A stretch of DNA of 8,304 nucleotides, taken from an uncultured Bacteroidota bacterium (GTDB taxonomy: Bacteria; Bacteroidota; Bacteroidia; Chitinophagales; Chitinophagaceae). The notes beneath the pieces are model-generated. The model made no database searches. It was given only the letters and a program-made list of their open reading frames with translations, and had not been told where the DNA came from. The position numbers and the translations under genes are program-made. The stretch covers positions 1 to 8,304 of the forward strand of contig CAMLGR010000183.1 of NCBI GenBank assembly GCA_946479615.1, in the 5' to 3' direction. Each line of letters opens with the position of its first letter. The first letter of the stretch is position 1. Below are positions 1 through 6,982 of the stretch, piece by piece.

Positions 1-437
1 CGATCCTCGTCGGTATCGCTGTAAGCCGTGTGGGTGGAAATGCGCAGATCAAATCAATGACAAAAGTAGCCGGTACATTGAAACTTGACCAGGCTTTGTA
101 CCGTGAGCTGGAAGCATTCTCCAAGTTCGGCGGTGACCTCGATGCAGCTACCAAAAATGTTATCGATAAAGGAGCACGTAACGTAGAGATCCTGAAACAG
201 CTTCAGTATTCACCTATGACGGTTGAAAAACAGGTAGCCATCATTTACCTGGGTACAAATGGTTTGATCAGGGAAGTAGCGGTGAAAAAAGTAAAAGAAT
301 TCGAAGAGCATTTCCTGATGGAAATGGATAATAAATTACCGGATGTGTTAGCTGAATTCAAAAAAGGTAACCTGCCTGAAGATGGTTTGAAGAAGATGGT
401 GGAACTGGCAAAAGGCCTGATACCACAGTACAAATAA
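1..437 (+). CDS. atpA: F1F0 ATP synthase subunit alpha, C-terminal part (5' truncated by window edge)
   Basis: This is the 3' end of the alpha subunit of the F1 catalytic head, which alternates with beta subunits in the cytoplasmic alpha3beta3 ring. The reading frame is open from base 3, so the GTG at 30 is an internal valine and not a start. The segment contains SRVGGNAQIKSM followed by KVAGTLKLDQALYRELEAFS and then FGGDLDAATKN, which are highly conserved in alpha subunits just after the nucleotide-binding domain. The rest is the helical C-terminal domain, ending in GLIPQYK and a TAA stop. About 144 of the usual ~525 residues are present. The first codons read ILVGIAVSRVGG where the family normally has INVGISVSRVGG, so the extreme edge may carry a sequence error. 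A strong terminator follows, and atpG, the usual next gene in many atp operons, is not here. Identification is secure. Confidence 0.97.
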   Translation, partial: ILVGIAVSRVGGNAQIKSMTKVAGTLKLDQALYRELEAFSKFGGDLDAATKNVIDKGARNVEILKQLQYSPMTVEKQVAIIYLGTNGLIREVAVKKVKEFEEHFLMEMDNKLPDVLAEFKKGNLPEDGLKKMVELAKGLIPQYK

Positions 438-462
438 GCAGTTATCACCGGACTGATATAAG

Positions 463-491
463 GCCCCTTCCCCCAGGAAGGGGCTTTTTTT
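463..491 (+). terminator. Intrinsic terminator of atpA
   Basis: A perfect 9-bp stem (GCCCCTTCC at 463-471, GGAAGGGGC at 476-484) with the 4-nt loop CCCA is followed directly by seven T residues (485-491). It lies 25 nt after the atpA stop codon and marks the end of that transcript. Confidence 0.95.
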
Positions 492-810
492 ATGTCTGGG
501 GAGCAGGTATTTAGTATAATATATGAACCAATACTTTCTGTGCGCCTGGAGCTAAAAGCATCGGCCGGACCGGGTAGTAAAATGACCCGGGGTCAGGGTA
601 AACCTACTATAGGATCGTCTTCCTTTCACTCCTCCAAAAAAGACTATATGTATGCCGGCCCTTCCCTTCGGGCAGTAAAAACCGGAGCTGTTACGTAAAA
701 ACAACCCTCTTGTTTTTGTAAAATCAATTTTATAACTATCTGATTATAAACATGAATCGTAGAAATACTGCAGAAAATACGGGAAATATCGCGAAAAAGC
801 CCACGGAAAG
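492..810. other. Intergenic stretch without a convincing gene
   Basis: No open frame here looks coding: the one of 68 codons at 492-698 has low-complexity, unfamiliar composition. Two hairpins are visible. One has stem CCGGGT (570-575) / ACCCGG (585-590) and a 9-nt loop, with no T-run. The other is AAAAACAA (697-704) / TTGTTTTT (710-717), an A/T stem that could act as a weak terminator in either direction. A 23-codon ATG frame at 752-823 cannot be supported. Together with the leader that follows, this makes nearly 600 bp between atpA and the next gene, which is long for this window. Confidence 0.6.
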
Positions 811-842
811 CTTGCACCGGTAAATACCACGTATTATCTTAG
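811..842 (+). promoter_or_regulatory. Putative Bacteroidota-type promoter for the T9SS-secreted protein gene
   Basis: A -33-like CTTG (811-814) is separated by 20 nt from a -7-like TATCTTAG (835-842). The Bacteroidota primary sigma factor consensus is TTTG, a 19-21 nt spacer, then TAnnTTTG, so the -7 box has one mismatch and the spacing fits. Transcription would begin near 847-850 and give a leader of about 187 nt. This is a sequence match only; no start site is known. Confidence 0.5.
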
Positions 843-1036
843 CATCAGAATACGAAGAAACCCTAAGAAAACAACGTAATCCGACCATTGAGACAGCCAG
901 AACCTTACGGGATACCCTCCCAGCTAGCTCTACACATACAAATCGGTTTTCATTGCGATCGCGGGTTTAGATTCCTGAAGAACCACGACAACCAATAGAC
1001 TAGGGGACCAAAAATTTAAACCCTAAAAAAAACGTG
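843..1036 (+). promoter_or_regulatory. Long 5' leader with an imperfect repeat at its two ends
   Basis: If the promoter at 811-842 is used, about 187 nt precede the ATG at 1037. An imperfect direct repeat sits at both ends of the leader: AAACCCTAAGAAAACAACGT at 858-877 and AAACCCTAAAAAAAACGT at 1018-1035, the second touching the start codon. Between them lie two 8-bp palindromes, AGCTAGCT (922-929) and GCGATCGC (955-962). No known riboswitch class could be recognised. The A-rich stretch just before the ATG may assist initiation, since there is no Shine-Dalgarno sequence. Confidence 0.35.
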
Positions 1037-2362
1037 ATGAAAACATTTGTACCCTCTACCAAAACTCTCTTAAGCACCGCTGTGGTTGCGGTGGCTTTAT
1101 TTTCCAACAGTTTATTTGCTCAATCAGGTCCTGGCGGCGGTCCCGGAAGCGGAGCCGGAACAGGTCTTAATTTTTCCAAATCACCTTCATTAACTACTGG
1201 TAGCTCTACCAACCTGAAACAAGGTGCTGTTTATTTATTTGAAGATGTAATGACGAATATCGATGCTTCTGTAAGGATCGATAGCCTGGTGAATGGCGCC
1301 AAAGTAACTAACATAGATGATAACAGCAGCGGTCTTGGTTATAAAGAAGCTTTTCAACCTGAAGTAAGAACAGGTAATGTATTAGCTGGAAAATCTTATG
1401 CAGTATTCACGATCAAATTTTACCAGGCAAATACAAACCCGAGAATGAGCGTACCGGTTACTTTGCAATCAGTAAATGTAACAGCGCTGGATATCGATGG
1501 TAATCTGAACGTGAAAGAATTTGCCGAGATCAATGTAGGTACAGGCGGTACTGCGCGTTACATGAGCACTACTTCGGATCTTTCTTTATTACAGATATTA
1601 ACCGGTCGTTTTGTAGCCCAGAACATCCTGGGTATCGAAAGAAACGGTATCGATACTTCATCACTGGCAAATATGTATACAGCTTCTAACGGCGCTGTAT
1701 CTTCTATGACTATCAAATATGGTGCGCTGACGGTTGTACCAGAACAAACAGAACGCCAGTTCAGCCTTTATATGAAAGGATTTACATATCCTAACCAGAT
1801 CACATTACCAGTAGAACTGGTTTCTTTCGATGCAGTGTTGAACAATAACAAGGTTGATCTGAAATGGGTAACTGCTACTGAAAAGAACGTAAATTATTTT
1901 GCGGTAGAAAAGAGCCTGGATGGTTCTAATTATTCGGAAGCAGGTATGGTATTCGCTTACGGAAATACAACAGAAGAAAAGAAATATAGTTTTTCTGATA
2001 CAAAGATCAACACTTCTATAGCGGGTGTTATCTATTACAGGCTTCATTCAGTCGACGAGGACGGAAAAAGCCAATATTCACCGATCAGGATGATCCGTAT
2101 CGGTAAGACGGAATCACTGAACGTAGTTACTTATCCTAATCCTGCTACCAGCGAATTGCGTGTAACAGTGCCTTCCAACTGGCAGGGTAAAAAAGTAAGC
2201 TACGAAATCTACAACACCAATGGACGGGTGATCAATAGAACCGAAACCGCGAGCAGTAGTCAAACTGAAGCGATCAATGTAAGCAGTCTTAGCCCGGGAG
2301 TTTATGTGTTGAAAGTGAACTGTAACGGGGAAGTAGCTTCACAAAAGATTGTTAAGCAATAG
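1037..2362 (+). CDS. Secreted surface protein with type IX secretion (type A) sorting domain
   Basis: The 441-residue product is exported by Sec and then probably passed through the outer membrane by the type IX system to the surface or medium. Residues 1-28 form a signal peptide: basic start, hydrophobic stretch near 11-22, cleavage after LFA before Q29. A glycine-rich linker (about 31-43) follows, then a beta-rich module (about 45-255) containing TALDIDG and ending with RQFSLYMKGF, of a kind I recall from Bacteroidota extracellular proteins without a firm name. LPVELVSFDA at 257 opens a fibronectin-III-like domain with WVTATEKNVNYFAVEKS, a common lead-in to sorting tails. The tail (about 366-441) has the hallmarks YPNP, LSPGVYVLKV and terminal KIVKQ. 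I start at the ATG 1037 and not the GTG one codon earlier, because MKTF gives a normal signal peptide. It has its own promoter and terminator. The ligand or activity is unknown; no catalytic motif is visible. Confidence 0.88.
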   Translation: MKTFVPSTKTLLSTAVVAVALFSNSLFAQSGPGGGPGSGAGTGLNFSKSPSLTTGSSTNLKQGAVYLFEDVMTNIDASVRIDSLVNGAKVTNIDDNSSGLGYKEAFQPEVRTGNVLAGKSYAVFTIKFYQANTNPRMSVPVTLQSVNVTALDIDGNLNVKEFAEINVGTGGTARYMSTTSDLSLLQILTGRFVAQNILGIERNGIDTSSLANMYTASNGAVSSMTIKYGALTVVPEQTERQFSLYMKGFTYPNQITLPVELVSFDAVLNNNKVDLKWVTATEKNVNYFAVEKSLDGSNYSEAGMVFAYGNTTEEKKYSFSDTKINTSIAGVIYYRLHSVDEDGKSQYSPIRMIRIGKTESLNVVTYPNPATSELRVTVPSNWQGKKVSYEIYNTNGRVINRTETASSSQTEAINVSSLSPGVYVLKVNCNGEVASQKIVKQ

Positions 2363-2380
2363 ATTATTAACAGGGGTTAG

Positions 2381-2415
2381 GCCGGTTTGCAAGAGAGAGC
2401 AGACCGGCTTTTTTT
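2381..2415 (+). terminator. Intrinsic terminator of the T9SS-secreted protein gene
   Basis: A 10-bp stem (GCCGGTTTGC at 2381-2390, GCAGACCGGC at 2399-2408, including one G-U pair) with an 8-nt loop is followed by seven T residues (2409-2415). It starts 18 nt after the stop codon and separates this gene from the receptor operon downstream. Confidence 0.94.
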
Positions 2416-2422
2416 AAATTAA

Positions 2423-2454
2423 TTTGGTTTATGTTGTAAACAAGTTTATGTTTG
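2423..2454 (+). promoter_or_regulatory. Consensus Bacteroidota promoter of the TonB-receptor operon
   Basis: TTTG (2423-2426) is followed after 20 nt by TATGTTTG (2447-2454), an exact match to the Bacteroidota consensus TTTG / TAnnTTTG with accepted spacing. The expected start point is near 2459-2462, leaving only about 12-15 nt before the ATG at 2474. No Shine-Dalgarno sequence fits in that short leader. It is the best promoter match in the window and probably drives the run of genes up to 6977. Confidence 0.75.
2427..2448. promoter_or_regulatory. Candidate operator: alternating GTTTA/TAAAC half-sites in the promoter spacer
   Basis: The spacer between the two promoter boxes reads GTTTA (2427-2431), five bases, TAAAC (2437-2441), AA, GTTTA (2444-2448). 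It therefore holds three 5-bp half-sites in alternating orientation, and GTTTATGTT occurs twice with a 17-bp offset (2427-2435, 2444-2452). The last half-site overlaps the -7 box. A dimeric repressor binding here would block the polymerase. The winged-helix protein encoded at 6690-6977 is an obvious but untested candidate. The A/T-rich composition makes chance symmetry possible. Confidence 0.35.
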
Positions 2455-2473
2455 TGTCAAATCAGACCAGTTT

Positions 2474-4726
2474 ATGAGAAAGATCGCAACCCTCTTATTC
2501 CTTTCAGGGTTTTTTATGTCGGGCCTTCATGCCCAGGTTACCATCAGTGGTAAGATAAAGGATAACAAAGGCAAGCCGGTTCCCGGCGCCAGCATATCAC
2601 TCAAAGACACTTACGACGGAGCCCTGGCCGATTCCATGGGCAATTATAAATTCACTACTACCGAAAAAGGGGAGCAGCTTTTCGTGGTGACCAATATCGG
2701 TTATAAATCTTTTGAAGAAAAGATCACGATCGCTACGGAAGCGATTGCCCGAGATATTGTATTGAAAGAAGAACTGAGTGAATTGAAAGCAGTCACAGTG
2801 ATCTCCGGTTCATTCGCGGCCGGTGATACCAAAAGAGCGGCCACGGTATTGAACTCGATCGATGTGGCTACCGTTGGTGGTGGTAACGCCGATATCACAG
2901 CTGCCGTAAAAACATTACCCGGCGCCCAGCAGATAGGAGAATCGGGAGAGTTGTTTGTACGCGGTGGTACCGGTGCCGAAGCAAAACAGTTCATCGATGG
3001 TACGCTCGTCAATAACCCTTATGGTACACAGGTACCTGACCTTGCCTCACGCGGCAGGTTCTCACCTTTCTTATTTAAAGGAACCGTATTCAGCGCCGGT
3101 GGTTATTCAGCTTTGTATGGACAGGCATTATCTTCCGCATTGATCCTTGAATCGATCGATCTGCCGGAACAATCCACTGCCAATCTTTCTGTTTCTCCTA
3201 TCATATTAGGAGCAGGATTTCAAAAACTCGAGAAGAATAAGAAAGCGTCCTGGGGCGTGAATTATAATTATGTAAATCTTGTTGCTTATTTCAACCTGGT
3301 AAAACAAACACCGGATTATTTTACCATGCCTGAATTTCATAGCGGCGATGCCAATTTCCGTATCCGTACCAAAAGCGGCGGCATGATCAAATATTATACG
3401 ACATTCTCACATAGCCGGCTGGGTTTACGGAGAGAGGATATTGACAGTTCTATCATTAAAGATGCATTTGGACTGACCAATATCAACTGGTATAACAACC
3501 TTAGCTGGAGAGAGAATTTAGGTAATGGCTGGAAAATGAATCTCGGCCTTGGTTATAGTACCAATACCGATAATCTTAACCAGCAATTGCAAAATCAGAA
3601 TAATGAACCGCAATCATTTCCTGACAGGCCCTGGGCAGCCTATAAGAACTTTAAAATAAAAAGCCGCCAGGACCTTTCACAGATCAGGGCCGTGCTGGAG
3701 AAGAGGTTATTTGGTATCAGTACGATCCGTTTTGGCAGTGAATTCATGTATAACTATAACCGTAGCATTTATAACGGAACCGATTCGAAACTTACTGATG
3801 ATTATACAGCAGTGTTTGCCGAAACAGATATTTATGTAACCAACGACCTGGCTGCCAAGATCGGCGGACGCTATGAATATTCATCTGTTATCAGTAAATC
3901 CGATATCGCGCCAAGGATCTCCTTTGCCTATAAGGTTGGAAAGGGTGCACAGGTTTCAGCGGCGTATGGTATCTTTTATCAAAAACCGGAGAACCAGCAA
4001 TTATTCTTTACAACGCAGTTAGGTTATACAAGAGCCGATCATTATATATTAACGTACCAGAAATCCACCAATGACCGCATTTTCCGCGTGGAAGCATTTC
4101 ATAAGGATTATAAGGACCTGGTAAAAACATATCCTGTCATTTCTTCTGCCAGCAATTTTTATAATAATGATGGAAAAGGATACGCCCGTGGTGTGGAAGT
4201 GTTCTGGCGCGATAAGAAAAGCATTAAGAACCTCGATTACTGGGTTAGTTATTCTTACCTGGATACCAAACGGGATTACCTGAATTACCCTGCCGAGATC
4301 CGTCCCAACTTTGCTGCCAATCATACGGCTTCGCTGGTTGTGAAGCGGTTTATCATGGATATCAAAACAGGTTTCAATTTTACGTATAGTTATGCTACCG
4401 GCCGTCCTTATTATAATATCATACAGGATAACACGGGCACCAAATACCAGATCGCTGACCAGGGAAGAACCAAAGAATTTCATAATCTCGGTTTCAGTAT
4501 GAATTATGTGCCAACCATCAGCAACCCCAATGCAAAAACATTCTGGGTGCTGGTGGCGAGTGTAACGAATGTATTGGGATATAATCCTGTTTTCGGATAT
4601 AACTATTCCTATAATGGATTGAACAGGCAGCCGATCGGTCTTCCTGCCAAACGTTTCTATTTCATAGGTGTGTTCTTCAGCTGGGGTGTTGACAGAACGC
4701 AGGATGCTATTAATAATAATTTATAA
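2474..4726 (+). CDS. TonB-dependent outer-membrane receptor with carboxypeptidase-regulatory-like N-terminal domain
   Basis: This 750-residue gated beta-barrel receptor would import a substrate into the periplasm using TonB/ExbBD energy. Residues 1-20 form a signal peptide ending SGLHA before Q21. Residues 22-100 form a CarboxypepD_reg-like beta-sandwich (SGKIKDNKGKPVPGASISLK, then GNYKF and NIGYKSFEEKI), an N-terminal extension common in Bacteroidota receptors. A TonB-box-like stretch (LKAVTVISG, about 104-111) precedes the plug, which carries LFVRGGTGAEAKQFIDGT around R163. The rest, about 230-739, is rich in alternating aromatic beta-strands and ends with FYFIGVFFSWGV, followed by an 11-residue polar tail, an unusual end for such a barrel. 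It is shorter than SusC proteins (about 1000 residues) and has no SusD partner next to it, so a glycan SusCD system is unlikely. Substrate unknown. The next gene starts 29 bp downstream, suggesting co-transcription. Confidence 0.93.
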   Translation: MRKIATLLFLSGFFMSGLHAQVTISGKIKDNKGKPVPGASISLKDTYDGALADSMGNYKFTTTEKGEQLFVVTNIGYKSFEEKITIATEAIARDIVLKEELSELKAVTVISGSFAAGDTKRAATVLNSIDVATVGGGNADITAAVKTLPGAQQIGESGELFVRGGTGAEAKQFIDGTLVNNPYGTQVPDLASRGRFSPFLFKGTVFSAGGYSALYGQALSSALILESIDLPEQSTANLSVSPIILGAGFQKLEKNKKASWGVNYNYVNLVAYFNLVKQTPDYFTMPEFHSGDANFRIRTKSGGMIKYYTTFSHSRLGLRREDIDSSIIKDAFGLTNINWYNNLSWRENLGNGWKMNLGLGYSTNTDNLNQQLQNQNNEPQSFPDRPWAAYKNFKIKSRQDLSQIRAVLEKRLFGISTIRFGSEFMYNYNRSIYNGTDSKLTDDYTAVFAETDIYVTNDLAAKIGGRYEYSSVISKSDIAPRISFAYKVGKGAQVSAAYGIFYQKPENQQLFFTTQLGYTRADHYILTYQKSTNDRIFRVEAFHKDYKDLVKTYPVISSASNFYNNDGKGYARGVEVFWRDKKSIKNLDYWVSYSYLDTKRDYLNYPAEIRPNFAANHTASLVVKRFIMDIKTGFNFTYSYATGRPYYNIIQDNTGTKYQIADQGRTKEFHNLGFSMNYVPTISNPNAKTFWVLVASVTNVLGYNPVFGYNYSYNGLNRQPIGLPAKRFYFIGVFFSWGVDRTQDAINNNL

Positions 4727-4755
4727 TTACTACATAAACTTCTAAAATAACAAAC

Positions 4756-5382
4756 ATGAAAAAGATTATTGCCATTGCCGCTATGTTCATTGCCATCAGC
4801 GGGTATGCACAGAGCGAAAAATATATGGCTGCGATGAAAAAGAACCTGGATATGTTCGACAGTGTTAAAACAACAGCCGAATTCCAGGCATTGTCTGCCA
4901 ATTTCGAACGTATCGGTGATGCAGAGAAGACACAATGGCTTCCTTACTATTATGCCGGGTTAGCATTGACAAGTCCCGGTTGGTCAGACCAGGGCCTCGA
5001 TAAAGATGTCAATGGAGAAAAGATAAAAGCCTTATGCGATAAAGCAGATGCTATTGCCAAAACACCCGAAATATACGAGATAAGATACATGGGTCTTACA
5101 CAGCAAATGATGGTTGATCCGCAAACGCGCTGGACCACGTATGGCAAACAAAGCGGTGAAGCGCTTCAAACAGGAATGCAGATGGATCCTTCCAATCCAA
5201 GACTTGTTTATTTACAGGCGATGGGCATATTTGGTACACCGGAGCAATTTGGTGGTGGAAAAGCAAAGGCAAAACCATTACTGGAAAAAGCAGTGGCTTT
5301 GTTCAAAGCATATACACCTAAACCATTGTATCCGCGTTGGGGACAGAAGCAGGCGGAAGAAGCTCTGGCGCAATGTCAGTAA
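4756..5382 (+). CDS. Small secreted, probably periplasmic, TPR-like helical protein of unknown function
   Basis: The 208-residue product begins with a clear signal peptide (MKKIIAIAAMFIAISGYA, cleavage before Q19). No lipobox cysteine follows, so it is probably soluble in the periplasm. The mature part is mostly helical and has tetratricopeptide-like spacing, with segments such as LPYYYAGLALTSPG, DPSNPRLVYLQAMGIFG, then GGGKAKAKPLLEKAVALF and a final helix RWGQKQAEEALAQCQ. I recall similar proteins with the PRxxYLxAxG...GGGxxKAxxLxEKA pattern in Bacteroidota, without an assigned function. It follows the receptor by 29 bp with no promoter or terminator between, so the two are probably made together and may act on the same substrate. 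There is no Shine-Dalgarno sequence; the upstream bases are A-rich. Function is unknown. Confidence 0.8.
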   Translation: MKKIIAIAAMFIAISGYAQSEKYMAAMKKNLDMFDSVKTTAEFQALSANFERIGDAEKTQWLPYYYAGLALTSPGWSDQGLDKDVNGEKIKALCDKADAIAKTPEIYEIRYMGLTQQMMVDPQTRWTTYGKQSGEALQTGMQMDPSNPRLVYLQAMGIFGTPEQFGGGKAKAKPLLEKAVALFKAYTPKPLYPRWGQKQAEEALAQCQ

Positions 5383-5423
5383 GCGTTTAAATTTTTGAAT
5401 CTACATTTTCTAATTAGTTTCTC

Positions 5424-6014
5424 ATGAGCGAAGAAAATTTTTCTCCGGCGGAAAGCCTGAAACTGATTCAATCGATGATTGATAAGACCAGGGAGGATAT
5501 TTCCAATAATTCAATTTATTTCCTGGTGTGGGGATGGATCAGTTTTTTGGCCTGTACGGGCCAGTTCATACTGAAGCACATTTATAATTATCCCAAACAT
5601 TATTACGTGTGGTGGATAGTTGTGGTAGGAGTTTTCTTTTCGATCTATTACAGTTCAAGAGAAGGGAAAAGAGAAAAAGTGAAAAGTTATGTGAGCGAAA
5701 GCATCAAATACCTGTGGATAGGAATGAGCATCGCTTATTTTGTATTGAGCATGATCCTGACAAGGATCGGTTGGAACACGCCGGTCTTCCCGTTTTTCAT
5801 CATGTTGTACGGGTTAGGCACTTATATATCCGGGAGTATTATCCGGTTTCGTCCATTGATCATTGGTGGTCTGCTGGCTTCCGGCCTGGCCATTGGTGCC
5901 ACATTTGTTTCGTATGATTTCCAGATGTTGTTTGCATCGGCTGCGTTGCTGGTAAGCTATATCATTCCGGCGCATCTTTTACAGGGCAGGAAAAAATCCA
6001 AAAATCAATTCTGA
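5424..6014 (+). CDS. Six-helix inner-membrane protein of unknown function, paralog of the next gene
   Basis: The 196-residue product has a cytoplasmic-looking N-terminal segment (about 1-30, containing SLKLIQSMIDKTRED) and then about six hydrophobic helices, near 31-50, 61-77, 95-114, 121-140, 144-162 and 167-187. A basic loop (SSREGKREKVKSY) follows helix 2 and a basic tail (GRKKSKNQF) ends the protein, consistent with cytoplasmic termini. It resembles the next protein: SLKLIQSMI against SLRLITEMI, a WG motif opening helix 1, RFRPLIIGGLL against KFRPMLWAALL and IIPAHLL against LIPGLIL. No transporter signature or catalytic motif is visible. The gap from the preceding gene is 41 bp, and the stop overlaps the next start by one base (TGATG), which indicates translational coupling. 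Confidence 0.82.
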   Translation: MSEENFSPAESLKLIQSMIDKTREDISNNSIYFLVWGWISFLACTGQFILKHIYNYPKHYYVWWIVVVGVFFSIYYSSREGKREKVKSYVSESIKYLWIGMSIAYFVLSMILTRIGWNTPVFPFFIMLYGLGTYISGSIIRFRPLIIGGLLASGLAIGATFVSYDFQMLFASAALLVSYIIPAHLLQGRKKSKNQF

Positions 6015-6697
6015 TGGAAGAAGAAAAACAACTAACGCAGGATGAGAGCCTGCGGCTGATCACCGAGATGATCACGAAGGCAAAATCCCATTTTCATGAA
6101 AGTGGCACCAGTGCCATACTATGGGGCAGCGTGGTAGGTATAGCGGGTTTAGTGGATTTTGCCCAGGCCTACTGGCATTTTTCTATCGGGTTTGATATAT
6201 GGTACCTGGTGCTGGCAGCCATTATTCCACAGATCGTCATCTCCATCCGGGAGAACCGGAACAAGAAAGTGGTTACACATACCGAAGCGGCACTGGATGC
6301 GGTATGGCTGGTATATGGGATCAGTTTATTCGGGCTGATATTTTATTTGAATGCTGTTCCGGGTACTACCGATAAAATACTCGCCAATGAAAATATTGCA
6401 TTGGTGCAAACAAATGCAGATGGCAGCAAAGCCTTTCTCCATTCGTTTATTCCCAGTCATACGTCCTTGTTTTTATTATTGTATGCAATACCGACATTGA
6501 TAACAGGAATTGCATGCAAATTCCGTCCTATGTTATGGGCGGCTTTACTTTGTTATGTATTCTTTATTGTATCATGTTTTACCGAAAACGCTTATGATCT
6601 GCTGTTTAATGGGTTGGCAGGGATTTTTAACTGGTTGATACCTGGACTTATTTTGAGGAGAACCTTTTACCGGCGTCAAAAAGCAATGAATGTTTAA
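6014..6697 (+). CDS. Six-helix inner-membrane protein, tandem paralog of the preceding gene
   Basis: The 227-residue product shares the layout of its neighbour: a soluble N-terminal segment (DESLRLITEMITKAKSHFHE), hydrophobic helices near 33-52, 60-78, 95-114, 149-167, 171-189 and 195-214, and a basic end (RRTFYRRQKAMNV). It differs by a longer loop between helices 3 and 4 (about 115-148, NAVPGTTDKILANENIALVQ onward), probably on the periplasmic side, which accounts for most of the length difference. The start codon overlaps the previous stop, and the last eight bases overlap the winged-helix gene, so all three are likely translated as a coupled block. The pair probably arose by tandem duplication and may form a heteromer, which is inference. 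No function can be assigned from motifs. Confidence 0.82.
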   Translation: MEEEKQLTQDESLRLITEMITKAKSHFHESGTSAILWGSVVGIAGLVDFAQAYWHFSIGFDIWYLVLAAIIPQIVISIRENRNKKVVTHTEAALDAVWLVYGISLFGLIFYLNAVPGTTDKILANENIALVQTNADGSKAFLHSFIPSHTSLFLLLYAIPTLITGIACKFRPMLWAALLCYVFFIVSCFTENAYDLLFNGLAGIFNWLIPGLILRRTFYRRQKAMNV

Positions 6698-6977
6698 AGA
6701 TCTCGATCCTATATTGCATTCTCAGTTAAGGCTGGCGGTTGTTTCGATCCTGATCAGCGTGAAGGAAGCGGAGTTTACTTTTTTAAAAGAAAAGACAAAT
6801 TCTACGGCTGGCAACCTTAGTGTGCAAATCCAGAAATTAAAGGATGTTGGCTATATCGATATTGTAAAGCAATTCAAGAATAACTACCCGCAAACAATTT
6901 GTAAGATCACTCCATTGGGTATTACTGCATTTGAAGAGTATGTGAAGAGCTTGCAGACGTATTTGGGAAAAGAGTGA
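6690..6977 (+). CDS. Winged-helix transcriptional regulator (HTH_34-like, MarR-related fold)
   Basis: This 95-residue protein is a single winged-helix DNA-binding domain. It opens with LDPILHSQLRLAVVSILISV, the typical first helix of the HTH_34 (PF13601) group. The helix-turn-helix follows (FLKEKTNSTAGNLSVQIQKL, about 31-50), then the link DVGYI and a beta wing (IVKQFKNNYPQTICKITPLG, about 58-77) with a closing helix (FEEYVKSLQTYL). There is no separate ligand domain, so any signal would have to act through dimerisation or a partner, possibly the membrane proteins encoded just upstream. The start codon lies eight bases inside the preceding gene, so expression is tied to the membrane pair. It is the last gene of the run and is followed by a strong hairpin. 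It could regulate its own operon through the symmetric site at 2427-2448; that is a guess. Confidence 0.88.
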   Translation: MFKDLDPILHSQLRLAVVSILISVKEAEFTFLKEKTNSTAGNLSVQIQKLKDVGYIDIVKQFKNNYPQTICKITPLGITAFEEYVKSLQTYLGKE

Positions 6978-6982
6978 GAAAG

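Noticed and set aside
492..698. 68-codon plus-strand open frame after the atpA terminator
   Set aside because: It begins right at the terminator T-run, has no ribosome site, no recognisable fold or family and an unlikely composition; treated as chance.
697..717. AAAAACAA/TTGTTTTT hairpin as a terminator
   Set aside because: No gene ends nearby and the stem is almost purely A/T; noted only within the intergenic entry.
752..823. Small 23-codon ATG frame upstream of the T9SS gene promoter
   Set aside because: No supporting promoter or ribosome site of quality and no homology that I recognise; it overlaps the -33 region of a better-supported promoter.
4049..4483. 144-codon minus-strand open frame inside the receptor gene
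   Set aside because: Antisense shadow of a clearly coding beta-barrel region, with no family resemblance.
2474..4726. SusC-type glycan importer
   Set aside because: At 750 residues it is well short of SusC, and no SusD-like lipoprotein gene is adjacent.
5383..5423. Separate promoter before the first membrane-protein gene
   Set aside because: TACATTTT at 5402-5409 partly resembles a -7 box, but no TTTG lies at the right distance; read-through from the receptor promoter is simpler, though not proven.
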